Below are positions 35,755 through 45,500 of a DNA stretch of 64,000 nt, in pieces. The notes under the pieces are model-generated. The model ran no database searches and was not told the DNA's origin. It worked only from the letters and a program-made list of their open reading frames with translations. The translations under genes and the position numbers were made by a program. Source of the DNA: SG8-40 sp963792855 (GTDB taxonomy: Bacteria; Pseudomonadota; Gammaproteobacteria; Burkholderiales; Eutrophovitaceae); NCBI GenBank assembly GCA_963792855.1, contig CAWBXZ010000007.1:186001-250000 (forward strand). The letters run 5' to 3'. How positions within the stretch are numbered: position 1 is the first letter of the stretch; each line of letters begins with the position of its first letter.

Positions 35755-36156
35755 ATGACGAAGTTGCAGCCCACCACCGAACAGGAAGCCGCAATCGAGC
35801 GCATGGTGCGCTTGTTCTACGAGCGCTCACTGGCCGATCCGGTGCTCGGGCCGATTTTTCGCGATGCCATCCACGACTGGGAGCCGCATATCAAGGTTGT
35901 TGCGGATTTCTGGTCCGGCGTCATTCACGGCACGGGGAGGTACAAGGCCAACGCCTACGCGCCGCATATGCGGCTGAAGTTCGAACCCGAGGCCTTCGAT
36001 CACTGGCTAGCGGTATTCGAGAGCGCCGCAACCGACGAACTGGCGCCGCCGGATGCGCAAACGGCGATCCGCGTCGCCCGTCACATGGCGAACAGTTTCA
36101 AGGCAGGGATATTTCCGTTTACCGACGCCGAAGGGCGGCCTTCGCGGGTGCCATGA
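35755..36156 (+). CDS. Group III truncated haemoglobin
   Basis: 133 residues. IERMVRLFYERSLADPVLGPIF, DWEPHIKVVADFWSGVIHGTGRYKANAYAPHMRL (in pieces) are typical of group III (Ctb/P-type) globins, with His in the HMRL segment as likely proximal ligand. The only plus-strand gene in this stretch. It differs in class from the group I globin at 13940. Confidence 0.88.
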   Translation: MTKLQPTTEQEAAIERMVRLFYERSLADPVLGPIFRDAIHDWEPHIKVVADFWSGVIHGTGRYKANAYAPHMRLKFEPEAFDHWLAVFESAATDELAPPDAQTAIRVARHMANSFKAGIFPFTDAEGRPSRVP

Positions 36157-36238
36157 TCATGACGCACGCCTCGAACTGACAGAAAAGCTTTATGGCTTGC
36201 GAATACTAATCGGCGACCCAGCACGCCGAGTAGTGACG

Positions 36239-37594
36239 CTACCCGTCTAGACTTTTTAGTTTGGTTCGAATGTCTGGCGGTACCAGGAACACAAATGCGC
36301 GACCGCGCTTTGACTTGTTTAGCAAGCCGAAATCATCCAATTTTAGTAGATCAGTTCTTGCCGTGTCGTATGTGACACCATGTGCGCCGCGATGACTCTC
36401 GATCGAAAAAATAGCGTCTGGATTCTTGAGAGCCCTGGAGAGTAATGCAATCTGGCGATGATTTAGCGATTCCCTAAGCTTGACCGATTTCTGAATGAGT
36501 GTTTCGAGTTCTTTGTGCTCGTCTGACTTCTTTCTCAAGTACTCGAGTAGTTCTTCAATTGCACGGAGCATTACCTTGAGTTGGTGTAGAAGGAAATACG
36601 TGACATCGTTCTCGTCCGTCTCCGTGTAAAGATAGGATCGAATGTACTGTGCTGGTGCATTCTTAAGTATTCGAGATATTGATACGAACTCCATCGTCCA
36701 ATAGCCTTGGCGAAGCATCGACCAGTAAAAGAGTGCTCTGGCGGTGCGTCCGTTACCATCTTCAAACGGGTGATCGTAGGCGAGCAAAAAGTGTAAAAGT
36801 GCCGCTCTTATTACAGGGTGCAAGAACTCGTTCGTATTTTGATCGTTCGCAAATTTGCACAGGCTTTCCATGCGAGCGGGAATCGTTTTATGCGGAGGCG
36901 GAATATGTATCACGGTTGCGTCCCTTTCATCGCCCACATAAACGTCGTCAGATTGCCTCCAACTACCGACGGCCTTCGAATTTTCAAGGGTATCTTCAGT
37001 TAGAATCCTTTGAAGTTCCAGAATCAGGTTCGGCGTTAGCTCCAAGTTGGCCACGTGATTTATATGTTCCATCGCGACGTAGTTATTTCGAATCATGCGT
37101 TCTGATCGATCACGGGGAGGACGCTTTTCTCGCAGCATGGCTTTCGCGACCTTTCTGGTTGTTGCTGCGCCCTCGAGTTGACTCGAGGTTATTGCCTCTT
37201 CAATCAGAGAGTTGATCAAATAGCTATTTCTAGTGTTTGGATTGGCTACTTGCGCGCTTGCTTTGATTTCTCCGCCGCCATGCAAGTCAATTTCGTGCAA
37301 CAAGCGCCGCATTTCTTTGGTTTCGCCAAATACAAATGTAGATCCGTCTTTAGCGTTGTGGGGGATAGTTTGATATAGAGACTTTCTAGCGGTCTTGATG
37401 CCGAACCACCACTCTCGGTGATTTATCCCGTCGGGGGCAGATTTCAGGTGCCTTAGCTGATCCCAGTGGTAGTAGTTTCCACGCGGGTCCGGAGGAATTC
37501 GGAGTGAGAGGATATCGGTTAGCCGTTTAGGTGACTGAGCAATTATCTCCTCGGCGATCTTGGTGTAATCAGGGGGCGTGAGTGGGATTTGCAT
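36239..37594 (-). CDS. Fic family AMP-transferase with inhibitory motif and C-terminal winged helix
   Basis: 451 residues from ATG 37594. The Fic active site is HPFEDGNGRTAR (residues 275-286), complete. Residues SSQLEG (137-142) form the class II inhibitory helix [S/T]xxx-E-[G/N] in front of the core. The last 75 residues (LNHRQIALLSRAL..TYDTARTDLLKLDDFGLL) look like a winged helix. Transfers AMP or another nucleotide to a target protein. Base composition is clearly AT-richer than its neighbours, suggesting transfer. No partner antitoxin is next to it, in keeping with the built-in motif. Repeats upstream may be its own binding sites. Confidence 0.9.
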   Translation of the reverse strand: MQIPLTPPDYTKIAEEIIAQSPKRLTDILSLRIPPDPRGNYYHWDQLRHLKSAPDGINHREWWFGIKTARKSLYQTIPHNAKDGSTFVFGETKEMRRLLHEIDLHGGGEIKASAQVANPNTRNSYLINSLIEEAITSSQLEGAATTRKVAKAMLREKRPPRDRSERMIRNNYVAMEHINHVANLELTPNLILELQRILTEDTLENSKAVGSWRQSDDVYVGDERDATVIHIPPPHKTIPARMESLCKFANDQNTNEFLHPVIRAALLHFLLAYDHPFEDGNGRTARALFYWSMLRQGYWTMEFVSISRILKNAPAQYIRSYLYTETDENDVTYFLLHQLKVMLRAIEELLEYLRKKSDEHKELETLIQKSVKLRESLNHRQIALLSRALKNPDAIFSIESHRGAHGVTYDTARTDLLKLDDFGLLNKSKRGRAFVFLVPPDIRTKLKSLDG

Positions 37595-37606
37595 CCTAAG
37601 GTTTAC

Positions 37607-37750
37607 TACCAATTAATGAAGAATTGGTAATAAGCCTACCATTGCGCCTCGGGAATTACCAAATTGGTTTCAATTGGTAGTTAATTGGTAGTTCAATGTT
37701 AGAAACATACTAAATACTAATTTTGGTAGGTATTGGTAGTAAATTGGTAT
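37607..37750. repeat. Array of short ATTGGTA repeats upstream of fic
   Basis: Six same-direction copies of TTGGTA(G/A), at about 37625, 37675, 37686, 37724, 37734 and 37745, spaced 11 bp (37675/37686) and 10-11 bp (37724/37734/37745), plus inverted copies at 37607 (TACCAATT) and 37657, where ACCAAATTGGT forms a palindrome. The spacing near one helical turn is like an operator or iteron array. It occupies the AT-rich promoter region of fic. Confidence 0.7.
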
Positions 37751-38054
37751 TTATAAATTTCGTAAGATTATGTAATTAATATCTTTTTCTCTTTGAATCG
37801 AAATAAGTCATAAACATAAACGTTTGCAAATGCCAGTACAGAAGCCCACAAAACCCGATTCAAATGGGCATCGGCAAAGTAGGCGCCACTGAGGCTGGGA
37901 TATAAACGTTCATCAACAAGGATGGTTGGTCCGCGAGGAAGTCATCCTGAGAGTAATCGGGCGCGACCCGGTCGTACCGCTCAAGCCCGCCGACGTGCCA
38001 GCGGTCGCGCAGCGACTACGCTGGTAAGGTACCTAGGCGTGTGTCTCCAACCGG
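37751..38054. other. Intergenic region, AT-rich to GC-rich transition
   Basis: About 300 bp. AT-rich to about 37830, then GC-rich near the end of the GMC gene. Probably the border of the acquired fic segment; I see no att-like repeat or gene. Confidence 0.4.
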
Positions 38055-39641
38055 TCATGCCGACTTGCGAATCAGGTCCGCTGCTTTCTCCGCGACCATG
38101 GCGGTCGGTGCGTTGGTATTGCCGGTCGGCACCATCGGCATCACCGAGGCGTCGACCACACGCAGCCGCTCCACGCCGTTTACCCGCAGTTGCGGATCGA
38201 CGACGGCGTCGGCATCGGATCCCATGCGGCAAGTGCCGACGGCGTGGTAACCGGTGGTGCCGGTCAGGCGCAGGGCATCGAGAATGGCCTCGTCGCTGTC
38301 TGCTTTCGGTCCCGGCCAGGTTTCCCCTACCATGCATTCCTTCATGGCTGGCGCAGAGAAGATACTGCGAACCAGGCGCACGCCGGCCAGCAGCGCGCGC
38401 ACATCGTTGGGTGCGGTGAGGTAGTTCGGCTCGATGCGTGGGGGTACCGCCGGATCGGCAGACCGGAGTGACAGACTGCCGCGGCTCTCGGGCTGGACGA
38501 TGCATACCACTGCGGTAATGCCGGGTTCGGTTTCGAGCTCGCCGAAGCGTTCGCGGTTGTAGCTGGCCGGCGTGAACAGCAGCTGCAGGTCCGGTCGCGC
38601 CAGTTCCGGGCGGCTGCGGGTGAAAACGGTTGACGCGGTGATGCCGTAGGTGAGCGCGCCGTCTCCCGTCACCGCAAAGCGCAGCACCTCCCGGACCAAA
38701 CGCCATCCGCGCGCGAGTTGATTGATGGACAGCTCGTTCGTGACGCGGGCGGAGATGCCGCCGTAGTAATGGTCAATCAGGTTCTTGCCCACCCCCGCCG
38801 AATCGTGAACAACGGGGATGCCCAGCGACTGCAGTTCGTCCGCGGGGCCGATGCCCGAGACCATGAGCAAATGCGGAGAGTTGATGGCGCCGCCACAGAG
38901 TATGACTTCCCTGCGTGCCCGCACGGTCGTTTCCTGTTCCGACTTGCGCCAGGTCACGCCGACACAGTGTTTTCCTTCGAAAACCAGTTTCGTCACAAGC
39001 GCATTGGTCTGCACCTGCAGGTTCGGACGCGATCGCGCGGGACGCAGCAACGCGAATGCAGTCGATCCGCGAAAGCGGCCCAGCCGCGTCATTTGCGAGT
39101 AGGCCACGCCTTCCTGTTGGGGGCCGTTATAGTCCCGGTTGAAAGGCAATCCCGTCTGCTGCGCCGCTTGTACGAAACGATGGGTGAGATCGAGGTGGGC
39201 CTTGTAGTCGACGACGTGCATCGGGCCGTCCTTGCCCCGGTAGTGCGGGTCCCCTGTTTCGTAACGCTCGGTTTTCCTGAAGTAGGGAAGAACCTCTGCG
39301 TAGGACCAGCCTGTGCATCCCTTGTCGGCCCAGGCATCGTAATCACCCGGATTGCCGCGCACGTAGAGCATGCCGTTGATGGAGCCGCTGCCGCCGATGA
39401 CGCGTCCGCGCGGCCAATGTATCGCGCGGTTCGCCGTGTCGGGATGGGGTTCGGTGAAGTAAGTCCAGTTCAGGGCCGGGTTTCGATGCAGCGAGCGCAC
39501 GCCGGCCGGAATGTGAATCATCGGATGCCGCGCTTCCGGTCCCGCTTCGAGCAACAGCACATTGGCGTTTGTTTCAGCGAGCCGCGCGGCCAACAGCGAT
39601 CCGGCCGTGCCGGCGCCAATGACGATGTAGTCGGGTTGCAT
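38055..39641 (-). CDS. GMC family FAD alcohol dehydrogenase
   Basis: 528 residues. FAD site DYIVIGAGTAGSLLAARL (about residues 4-21), GMC signature 1 RGRVIGGSGSINGMLYVRG, signature 2 GGAINSPHLLMVSGIG, catalytic His in TGYHAVGTCRMG (about 467) and Asn in PTGNTNAPT (about 511). Oxidises a primary alcohol and passes electrons to quinone or dye. GMC enzymes take part in 2-methyl-1,2-propanediol oxidation in tert-butanol users, which would feed the mutase operon nearby; that link is inference. Confidence 0.92.
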   Translation of the reverse strand: MQPDYIVIGAGTAGSLLAARLAETNANVLLLEAGPEARHPMIHIPAGVRSLHRNPALNWTYFTEPHPDTANRAIHWPRGRVIGGSGSINGMLYVRGNPGDYDAWADKGCTGWSYAEVLPYFRKTERYETGDPHYRGKDGPMHVVDYKAHLDLTHRFVQAAQQTGLPFNRDYNGPQQEGVAYSQMTRLGRFRGSTAFALLRPARSRPNLQVQTNALVTKLVFEGKHCVGVTWRKSEQETTVRARREVILCGGAINSPHLLMVSGIGPADELQSLGIPVVHDSAGVGKNLIDHYYGGISARVTNELSINQLARGWRLVREVLRFAVTGDGALTYGITASTVFTRSRPELARPDLQLLFTPASYNRERFGELETEPGITAVVCIVQPESRGSLSLRSADPAVPPRIEPNYLTAPNDVRALLAGVRLVRSIFSAPAMKECMVGETWPGPKADSDEAILDALRLTGTTGYHAVGTCRMGSDADAVVDPQLRVNGVERLRVVDASVMPMVPTGNTNAPTAMVAEKAADLIRKSA

Positions 39642-39771
39642 GTGTCGCTACAGGAAAATTGAAAAACGCCGGAAGCGGATGATTTTGATTCGCGGCGATG
39701 GTAGCACGCGCGTTATTGTCGCTCGTTCCCCGCCCCGCTTCAGGAAGCCGGTTGCCGGCACGACGCGGCGT

Positions 39772-41379
39772 TCATGAGTCCTTGGTCGCGACCAGGCTCG
39801 CTGCTTTCTCTGCGACCATCATCGTCGCGGCCGCCGTGTTGGCAGAGGGGGTGGTCGGAAAGATCGAGGCGTCTGCGATACGCAGGCCATTGACGCCGTG
39901 AACGCGCAGCGTGTGATCCACGACCGACAGCGGATCATCGGCCGGGCCCATTCTCGCAGTGCCGTTCAGATGATACGAGGAGGCGCCGACCTGACGGATG
40001 TAGTCGAGCAACTCGTCATCGCGTTCGACTTGCGCACCGGGCAGCGTCTCCGCGGCGAAGTAAGGCGCGAGCGCCTGTGTTGCAAGCAGCCGTCTGGCCA
40101 GACGCAGGCCATCGAGCATGGCCTGGCGATCTGCTTCGTGCGTCAGGTATCCCGCCTCGATCTGCGGATTTTGCAGCGGGTCGCTCGACCGGATGACAAC
40201 TCGCCCCGTGCTCTGCGGGCGGTGCAGCCAGTAGCCGCAGCTCATGCCGGGATAGTCGTCCAGCGCACCCACGCGCCCGGCTTTGTAACTCGCCGGAGAA
40301 AATACGCCCTGCAAATCGGGCCGCCCGGTGCTGCCATCCGAGCGCCAGTGGAAGTGAACAACCGAAGGGCTCAGGGCGAGGATGCTTGGCCGTCCCAGGG
40401 CCCATTTCGCGATCTCCCACCACAGCCGCGGGGGGCGCGCGAGTTCGTTGATGGTGGTGGCATTGCGCACTTTTGCCACGACCCGCACGGCGAAATGGTC
40501 CCGCAGGTTGGCGCCGACGCCCGGCAGGTCCTTGACGACCGGGATCTGCATCTGGCGCAACAGGTCTGCGGCCCCGAGGCCGGAGAGCTGCAGCAGTTTC
40601 GGGGTGTTGACGGCGCCGGCGCACACGATGACCTCCCGCCGTGCGCGCACTTTGGCAAGCACGCCGGAACCGTCACGCAAATACTCGACCCCGGTAGCGG
40701 TTGCACCGTCGAACAAAACCCGTGTGACCTGGGCATTCGTTCGGACTTCCAGGTTGCCGCTCTTCAGCGCCTGCCGCAGGAACGCACGCGCGTTACTGAT
40801 GCGGCGTCCCTTGTGAATGGTGCGCTGGTAGTAGCCGACCCCTGCCTGGGAAGCACCGTTGTAGTCCGGATTGCGGTTGATGCCGAGTTCTCCGGCGCCC
40901 TGAATGAATGCTTCGCAAACCGGATGGATCCAGTCGTTCTCGGTGACGCTCAACTCGCCCTGACGTCCGCGAAAGCGATCGTCGCCGGCGCCGAGGAACG
41001 TCTCGGTGCGCCGGAAGCAGGGAAGTACCGAATCGTAGCCCCAGCCCGGATTGCCCAGCGCTTCCCACTCGTCGTAATCCTCGCGCTGGCCGCGGTTATA
41101 GACAAGACCATTGATCAGGGTCGATCCGCCCAGTGCGCGCCCTTGCGGCAAGGAGATGGCGCGTCCGTTGGTTTCGGCCGTCGGCTCCGTCTGGAACTGC
41201 CAGGTGTACCTGGGGTTGCCCATCATCTTGATGAAGCCGGCGGGCACGTGCAGTAGCGGATGCGTGTCCGGGGGGCCGGCTTCGAGCAGGCAGGTGCGGG
41301 CACCAGTCCCGGCAAGGCGCGCGGCAAGGATGCAGCCTGCTGCGCCTGCGCCAACAATCACGTAATCGAAGCTGCCCAC
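39772..41379 (-). CDS. Second GMC family oxidoreductase
   Basis: 535 residues from a GTG that directly follows the stop of the mandelate-racemase-like gene (TAAGTG), so the two are translationally coupled. FAD site DYVIVGAGAAGCILAARL, signature 1 QGRALGGSTLINGLVYNRG, signature 2 GAVNTPKLLQLSGLG, catalytic His in SSYHLNGTARMG and Asn in PSANTAAAT. Paralogous to the preceding GMC gene at moderate identity by eye. Confidence 0.92.
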   Translation of the reverse strand: MGSFDYVIVGAGAAGCILAARLAGTGARTCLLEAGPPDTHPLLHVPAGFIKMMGNPRYTWQFQTEPTAETNGRAISLPQGRALGGSTLINGLVYNRGQREDYDEWEALGNPGWGYDSVLPCFRRTETFLGAGDDRFRGRQGELSVTENDWIHPVCEAFIQGAGELGINRNPDYNGASQAGVGYYQRTIHKGRRISNARAFLRQALKSGNLEVRTNAQVTRVLFDGATATGVEYLRDGSGVLAKVRARREVIVCAGAVNTPKLLQLSGLGAADLLRQMQIPVVKDLPGVGANLRDHFAVRVVAKVRNATTINELARPPRLWWEIAKWALGRPSILALSPSVVHFHWRSDGSTGRPDLQGVFSPASYKAGRVGALDDYPGMSCGYWLHRPQSTGRVVIRSSDPLQNPQIEAGYLTHEADRQAMLDGLRLARRLLATQALAPYFAAETLPGAQVERDDELLDYIRQVGASSYHLNGTARMGPADDPLSVVDHTLRVHGVNGLRIADASIFPTTPSANTAAATMMVAEKAASLVATKDS

Positions 41380-42471
41380 TTACATCGTGTATTTCTTGAC
41401 CGCCGCCTCGTTCCATTCCACGCCGTTGCCCGGTTTGTCCGGGACCGTCGCGTAACCGCCTTTGGCCTCGAATGGTTCGGCAAGAACGGGTTCTGCCCAG
41501 TCACTCCACTCCAGCCAGTCGGCGGATTCGCTCACGCGCAGCAACTGCGCCGAGATCGGCGTGTACAGGTGACTGGACAGCGGCAGGTTGGCGGCGCCGG
41601 CAATCGCCGCCGAACGCATCCAGCCGGTCACGCCGCCAATGCGCATCAGGTCGGGCATGTACAGATCGGCCGCTTTCGCGTTGACGGCCTTGAGAAAATC
41701 GCGCGAGCCATAAATGTTCTCGCCAATCGAAAGGGGCGTCTTCATCTCGCGCGCGATCTGCGCGCAGCCCTCGTAGTCGTCATAGGCGATCGGCTCCTCG
41801 AACCAGTACAGTCCCTGATCGTCGAGACCGTGCATGCGTTGCAACCCTTCGCCAAGCGTCAGACCCTGGTTGAAGTCGGTCATCAGAATGATGTCGTCGC
41901 CGACCGCGTCACGCACCATGCGAATCGCTTCGATATCTTCTTTCAATGTCGGGCGGCCAAGGCGCATCTTGATTGCCTTGAATCCGCCTTGCGCGACGAG
42001 GGACTTCGCTTCTGCAGCGATCTTGTCTTTCGGGATCAGCCACATGCCATTGGTGTTGTAGGCACGAATGGGCCCGGGGCTGCCGCCGAGCAGTGTGGCG
42101 AGCGACAGGTTGGCGGCTTTGGCAAGCGCATCCCAGATCGCCATGTCCAGGCCCGAGAGCGCGATGATCGTCATGCCCTGACGGCCGTTGAGATGCAGGG
42201 TTCTCATCGCGCCGCCGTAGACGTCCAGAGGCGCGATCGGTTTGCCCTTGAGCTCGTCGGCAATGTTCTCGATGACGGCCGCGATCGGCGTGACCGACTT
42301 TGCAACGTAAGGCTCGAGGTAGCTGTGGCCGACAACGCCTTCCCTGGTGCGAACATCGATCAGAATGAAAGGCCATTTCTCGAACGTGCCGACCTTGGCC
42401 ACGATCGGCCTTCTGAGTGGTACCGACACGGCGCGAACCTGTACGCTTTCCAGGGTAAGTTGTTGCGTCAC
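41380..42471 (-). CDS. Enolase superfamily enzyme, mandelate racemase subgroup
   Basis: 363 residues from GTG 42471 after GGAGGAG. Metal ligands Asp in LMTDFNQ (about 194), Glu in WFEEPI (about 221) and Glu in SIGENIYG (about 247). The Asp-His dyad of mandelate racemase is kept: DLMRIGGVTG and SSHLYTPISAQLL, followed by LEWSDW. On the other face the usual K-x-K is K-M-R (AIKMRLG), so the second base Lys is Arg. That suggests a dehydratase or one-base epimerase of a 2-hydroxy acid rather than a true racemase. Coupled to the GMC gene, 60 bp after icmF. Confidence 0.85.
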   Translation of the reverse strand: MTQQLTLESVQVRAVSVPLRRPIVAKVGTFEKWPFILIDVRTREGVVGHSYLEPYVAKSVTPIAAVIENIADELKGKPIAPLDVYGGAMRTLHLNGRQGMTIIALSGLDMAIWDALAKAANLSLATLLGGSPGPIRAYNTNGMWLIPKDKIAAEAKSLVAQGGFKAIKMRLGRPTLKEDIEAIRMVRDAVGDDIILMTDFNQGLTLGEGLQRMHGLDDQGLYWFEEPIAYDDYEGCAQIAREMKTPLSIGENIYGSRDFLKAVNAKAADLYMPDLMRIGGVTGWMRSAAIAGAANLPLSSHLYTPISAQLLRVSESADWLEWSDWAEPVLAEPFEAKGGYATVPDKPGNGVEWNEAAVKKYTM

Positions 42472-42531
42472 TTCTTCTCCTCCTCCGTAGCTTGATCGTA
42501 TTTTTCTTGTTGCGGCGGAAGTTCGCCGCGC

Positions 42532-45500
42532 TTACATGCTCCTGCGGTATTGTCCCCCGACTTCGAACAGCGCGTGCGTGATCTGCCCGAGCGAACAAAC
42601 CCGTACTGCGTCCATCAGCACCGCGAACACGTTTCCGTTTTCGATCACGGTCTGTTGCAGCCGTTTCAGCATCGCTTCGCTTTCGGCGCTGTTGCGCTCG
42701 TGAAATTCCTGCAGCCGCTTGAGCTGTGACTGCTTCTCGTCCTCGGACGAGCGGATCAGTTCGATTTCCTGCGGTGTCGTGTCGCCGTGTGGATTGCGGA
42801 AAGTGTTGACACCGATGATCGGGTAGGAGCCATCGTGTTTGCGGTGCTCGTAATAAAGTGATTCTTCCTGGATCTTGCCGCGCTGGTAGCCAAGTTCCAT
42901 CGCCCCGAGCACGCCGCCGCGCTCGGAAATGGATTCGAATTCCCTGAGCACGGCCTCTTCGACCAGGCTGGTCAGTTCGTCGATCACGAAGCTGCCCTGA
43001 TTGGGGTTTTCGTTCTTCGCCAGGCCCCACTCACGGTTGATGATGAGCTGTATCGCCATCGCCCGGCGCACGCTCTCTTCCGTCGGAGTGGTGATTGCTT
43101 CATCGTAAGCGTTGGTGTGCAGCGAGTTCGCGTTGTCGTAGGTGGCGATCAGTGCCTGCAGCGTGGTGCGGATGTCGTTGAAGTCGATTTCCTGCGCGTG
43201 CAGGGAGCGCCCGGACGTCTGGCAGTGGTACTTGAGTTTCTGCGAGCGCTCGTTGGCGCCGTAGCGGTTCTTCATCGCCACCGCCCAGATGCGCCGCGCG
43301 ACGCGCCCGATCACCGTGTACTCGGGGTCCATGCCGTTGCTGAAGAAGAAACTCAGGTTCGGCGCAAAATCGTCGATGTGCATGCCGCGCGCGAGATAGG
43401 CTTCGACAAAAGTGAAGCCGTTGCTCAGCGTGAACGCCAGCTGCGAGATCGGGTTCGCGCCGGCCTCGGCAATGTGATAGCCGGAAATCGACACCGAATA
43501 GAAGTTGCGTACGTTGTGGTGGATGAAGTAGTCCTGAATGTCGCCCATCACCTTGAGACTGAACTCGGTCGAGAAGATGCAGGTGTTCTGGCCCTGGTCT
43601 TCCTTCAGGATGTCCGCCTGTACCGTGCCGCGCACGGTTTCCAGCGTCCACTCGCGAATTTTCTCTGCTTCGTCGGCGGTCGGTTCCCGGCCGTTATCGT
43701 CGCGGAACTTGTCGAGCTGCTGGTCGATCGCGGTGTTCATGAACATCGCAAGGATCGTTGGCGCCGGTCCGTTGATGGTCATCGACACGCTGTTGTTGGG
43801 CGCGCACAGATCAAATCCCGAGTACAGCACCTTCATGTCGTCGAGCGTGGCAATGGACACGCCCGAGTTGCCGATCTTGCCGTAGATGTCGGGGCGAAGA
43901 TCCGGATCGAAGCCATACAGCGTGACCGAATCGAACGCAGTCGACAGCCGCTTGGCCGGCATGTCCTTGGACAGAAGATGAAAGCGCTTGTTGGTCCGGA
44001 ACGCGTCGCCTTCGCCGGCGAACATCCGCGTCGGGTCCTCGTTCTCGCGCTTGAAAGCGAACACCCCGCCGGTGTACGGGAAGGACCCCGGCACATTTTC
44101 CAGCATCAGCCACTTGAGCAGTTCGCCATGGTCCTCGAAGCGCGGCAGCGATACGCGCGGAATCAAGGTGCCTGACAGTGATTTGCTGGTGAGTTTGGTG
44201 CGGATTTCCTTGTCACGAATCCTGACCACGTACTCGTCGCCGGAATAGGCCTTTTGCATGTCCGGCCACATATCGAGGAGTTTCTTCGCGCCGGCATCGA
44301 GTTTGGCATCGCGCGCATCGGCAAGCGTGACGAGGTTGCCGACTTCTTCGCCGCATTCTGCCGCGAGCATGGCCCTGGCCGCGCGCAGCTGCTGGCGTTC
44401 GCGTGCAACACGGGCTTGTTCGATCGCGTGCTGTTTGTATTCGCGAACGGTGGTCGCGATGTCGGCGAGATACCTTGCACGCTCCGGGGGAACGACGCTG
44501 GCGACTTTCGTTGACGATCGCACTGCGACTTTTTTCAGACGGCCGTCTCGGGCTTTCAACCCGCTGGCCTTCAGTTTTTCGACGATGGCCTGGTAGAGCG
44601 CGGTGACGCCGTCATCGTTGAATCGCGATGCGATGGTGCCGAAGACCGGCATCGTATCCGGTGCCGCGGAGAAGAGTTGATGGTTGCGCTGGTACTGCTT
44701 GGAGACGTCGCGCAGCGCGTCGTCGGCGCCACGGCGATCGAACTTGTTGATGGCGACAAAGTCGGCGAAATCCAGCATGTCGATTTTCTCGAGCTGGCTG
44801 GCAGCGCCATACTCGGGTGTCATGACGTACAGGGAAGTACCCACGTGCGGCACGATCGCGGCGTCGCCCTGGCCGATGCCGGAGGTCTCGACCACAACGA
44901 GGTCGTATCCGGCGCACTTGGCGGCGGCTATGACGTCGGGCAGACACGCGGCAATCTCGCTGCCGCCGCCGCGGGTGGCGAGTGAGCGCATATAGATGCG
45001 TTCACTGCCGAGAGCGTTCATGCGAATACGATCGCCCAGCAGTGCGCCGCCGGTTTTGCGTCGCGATGGATCGACGGCAATGATGGCAATGCTGATCTGG
45101 TCGGAATGGTCCAGCCGGAACCGGCGAATCAGTTCGTCGGTCAGCGAGGATTTCCCAGCGCCACCGGTGCCTGTGATGCCGAGCACCGGAATCTGGTCGA
45201 GTTTTTCCGCTTCCGAAAGCAGCGCCTTGTGCAGTTTCTCCGGCAGTGCTGCACCCTCGATGCCGGTGATGATGCGCGCCAGCGCGCGCTGGTCGCCGGC
45301 CTTGAGCTTGTCGAGCGATTTCGGCAGATCGGCGCACAGGTCCTGGCTGGCGCGCTTGAGCATGTCGTCGATCATGCCCTGCAGACCCATGGTCGCGCCG
45401 TCCTCGGGCGAGTAGATGCGCGTCACGCCGTACGCGTGCAGCTCCTTGATTTCGGCGGGAACGATGACGCCGCCGCCACCGCCGAATACCTTGACGTGAT

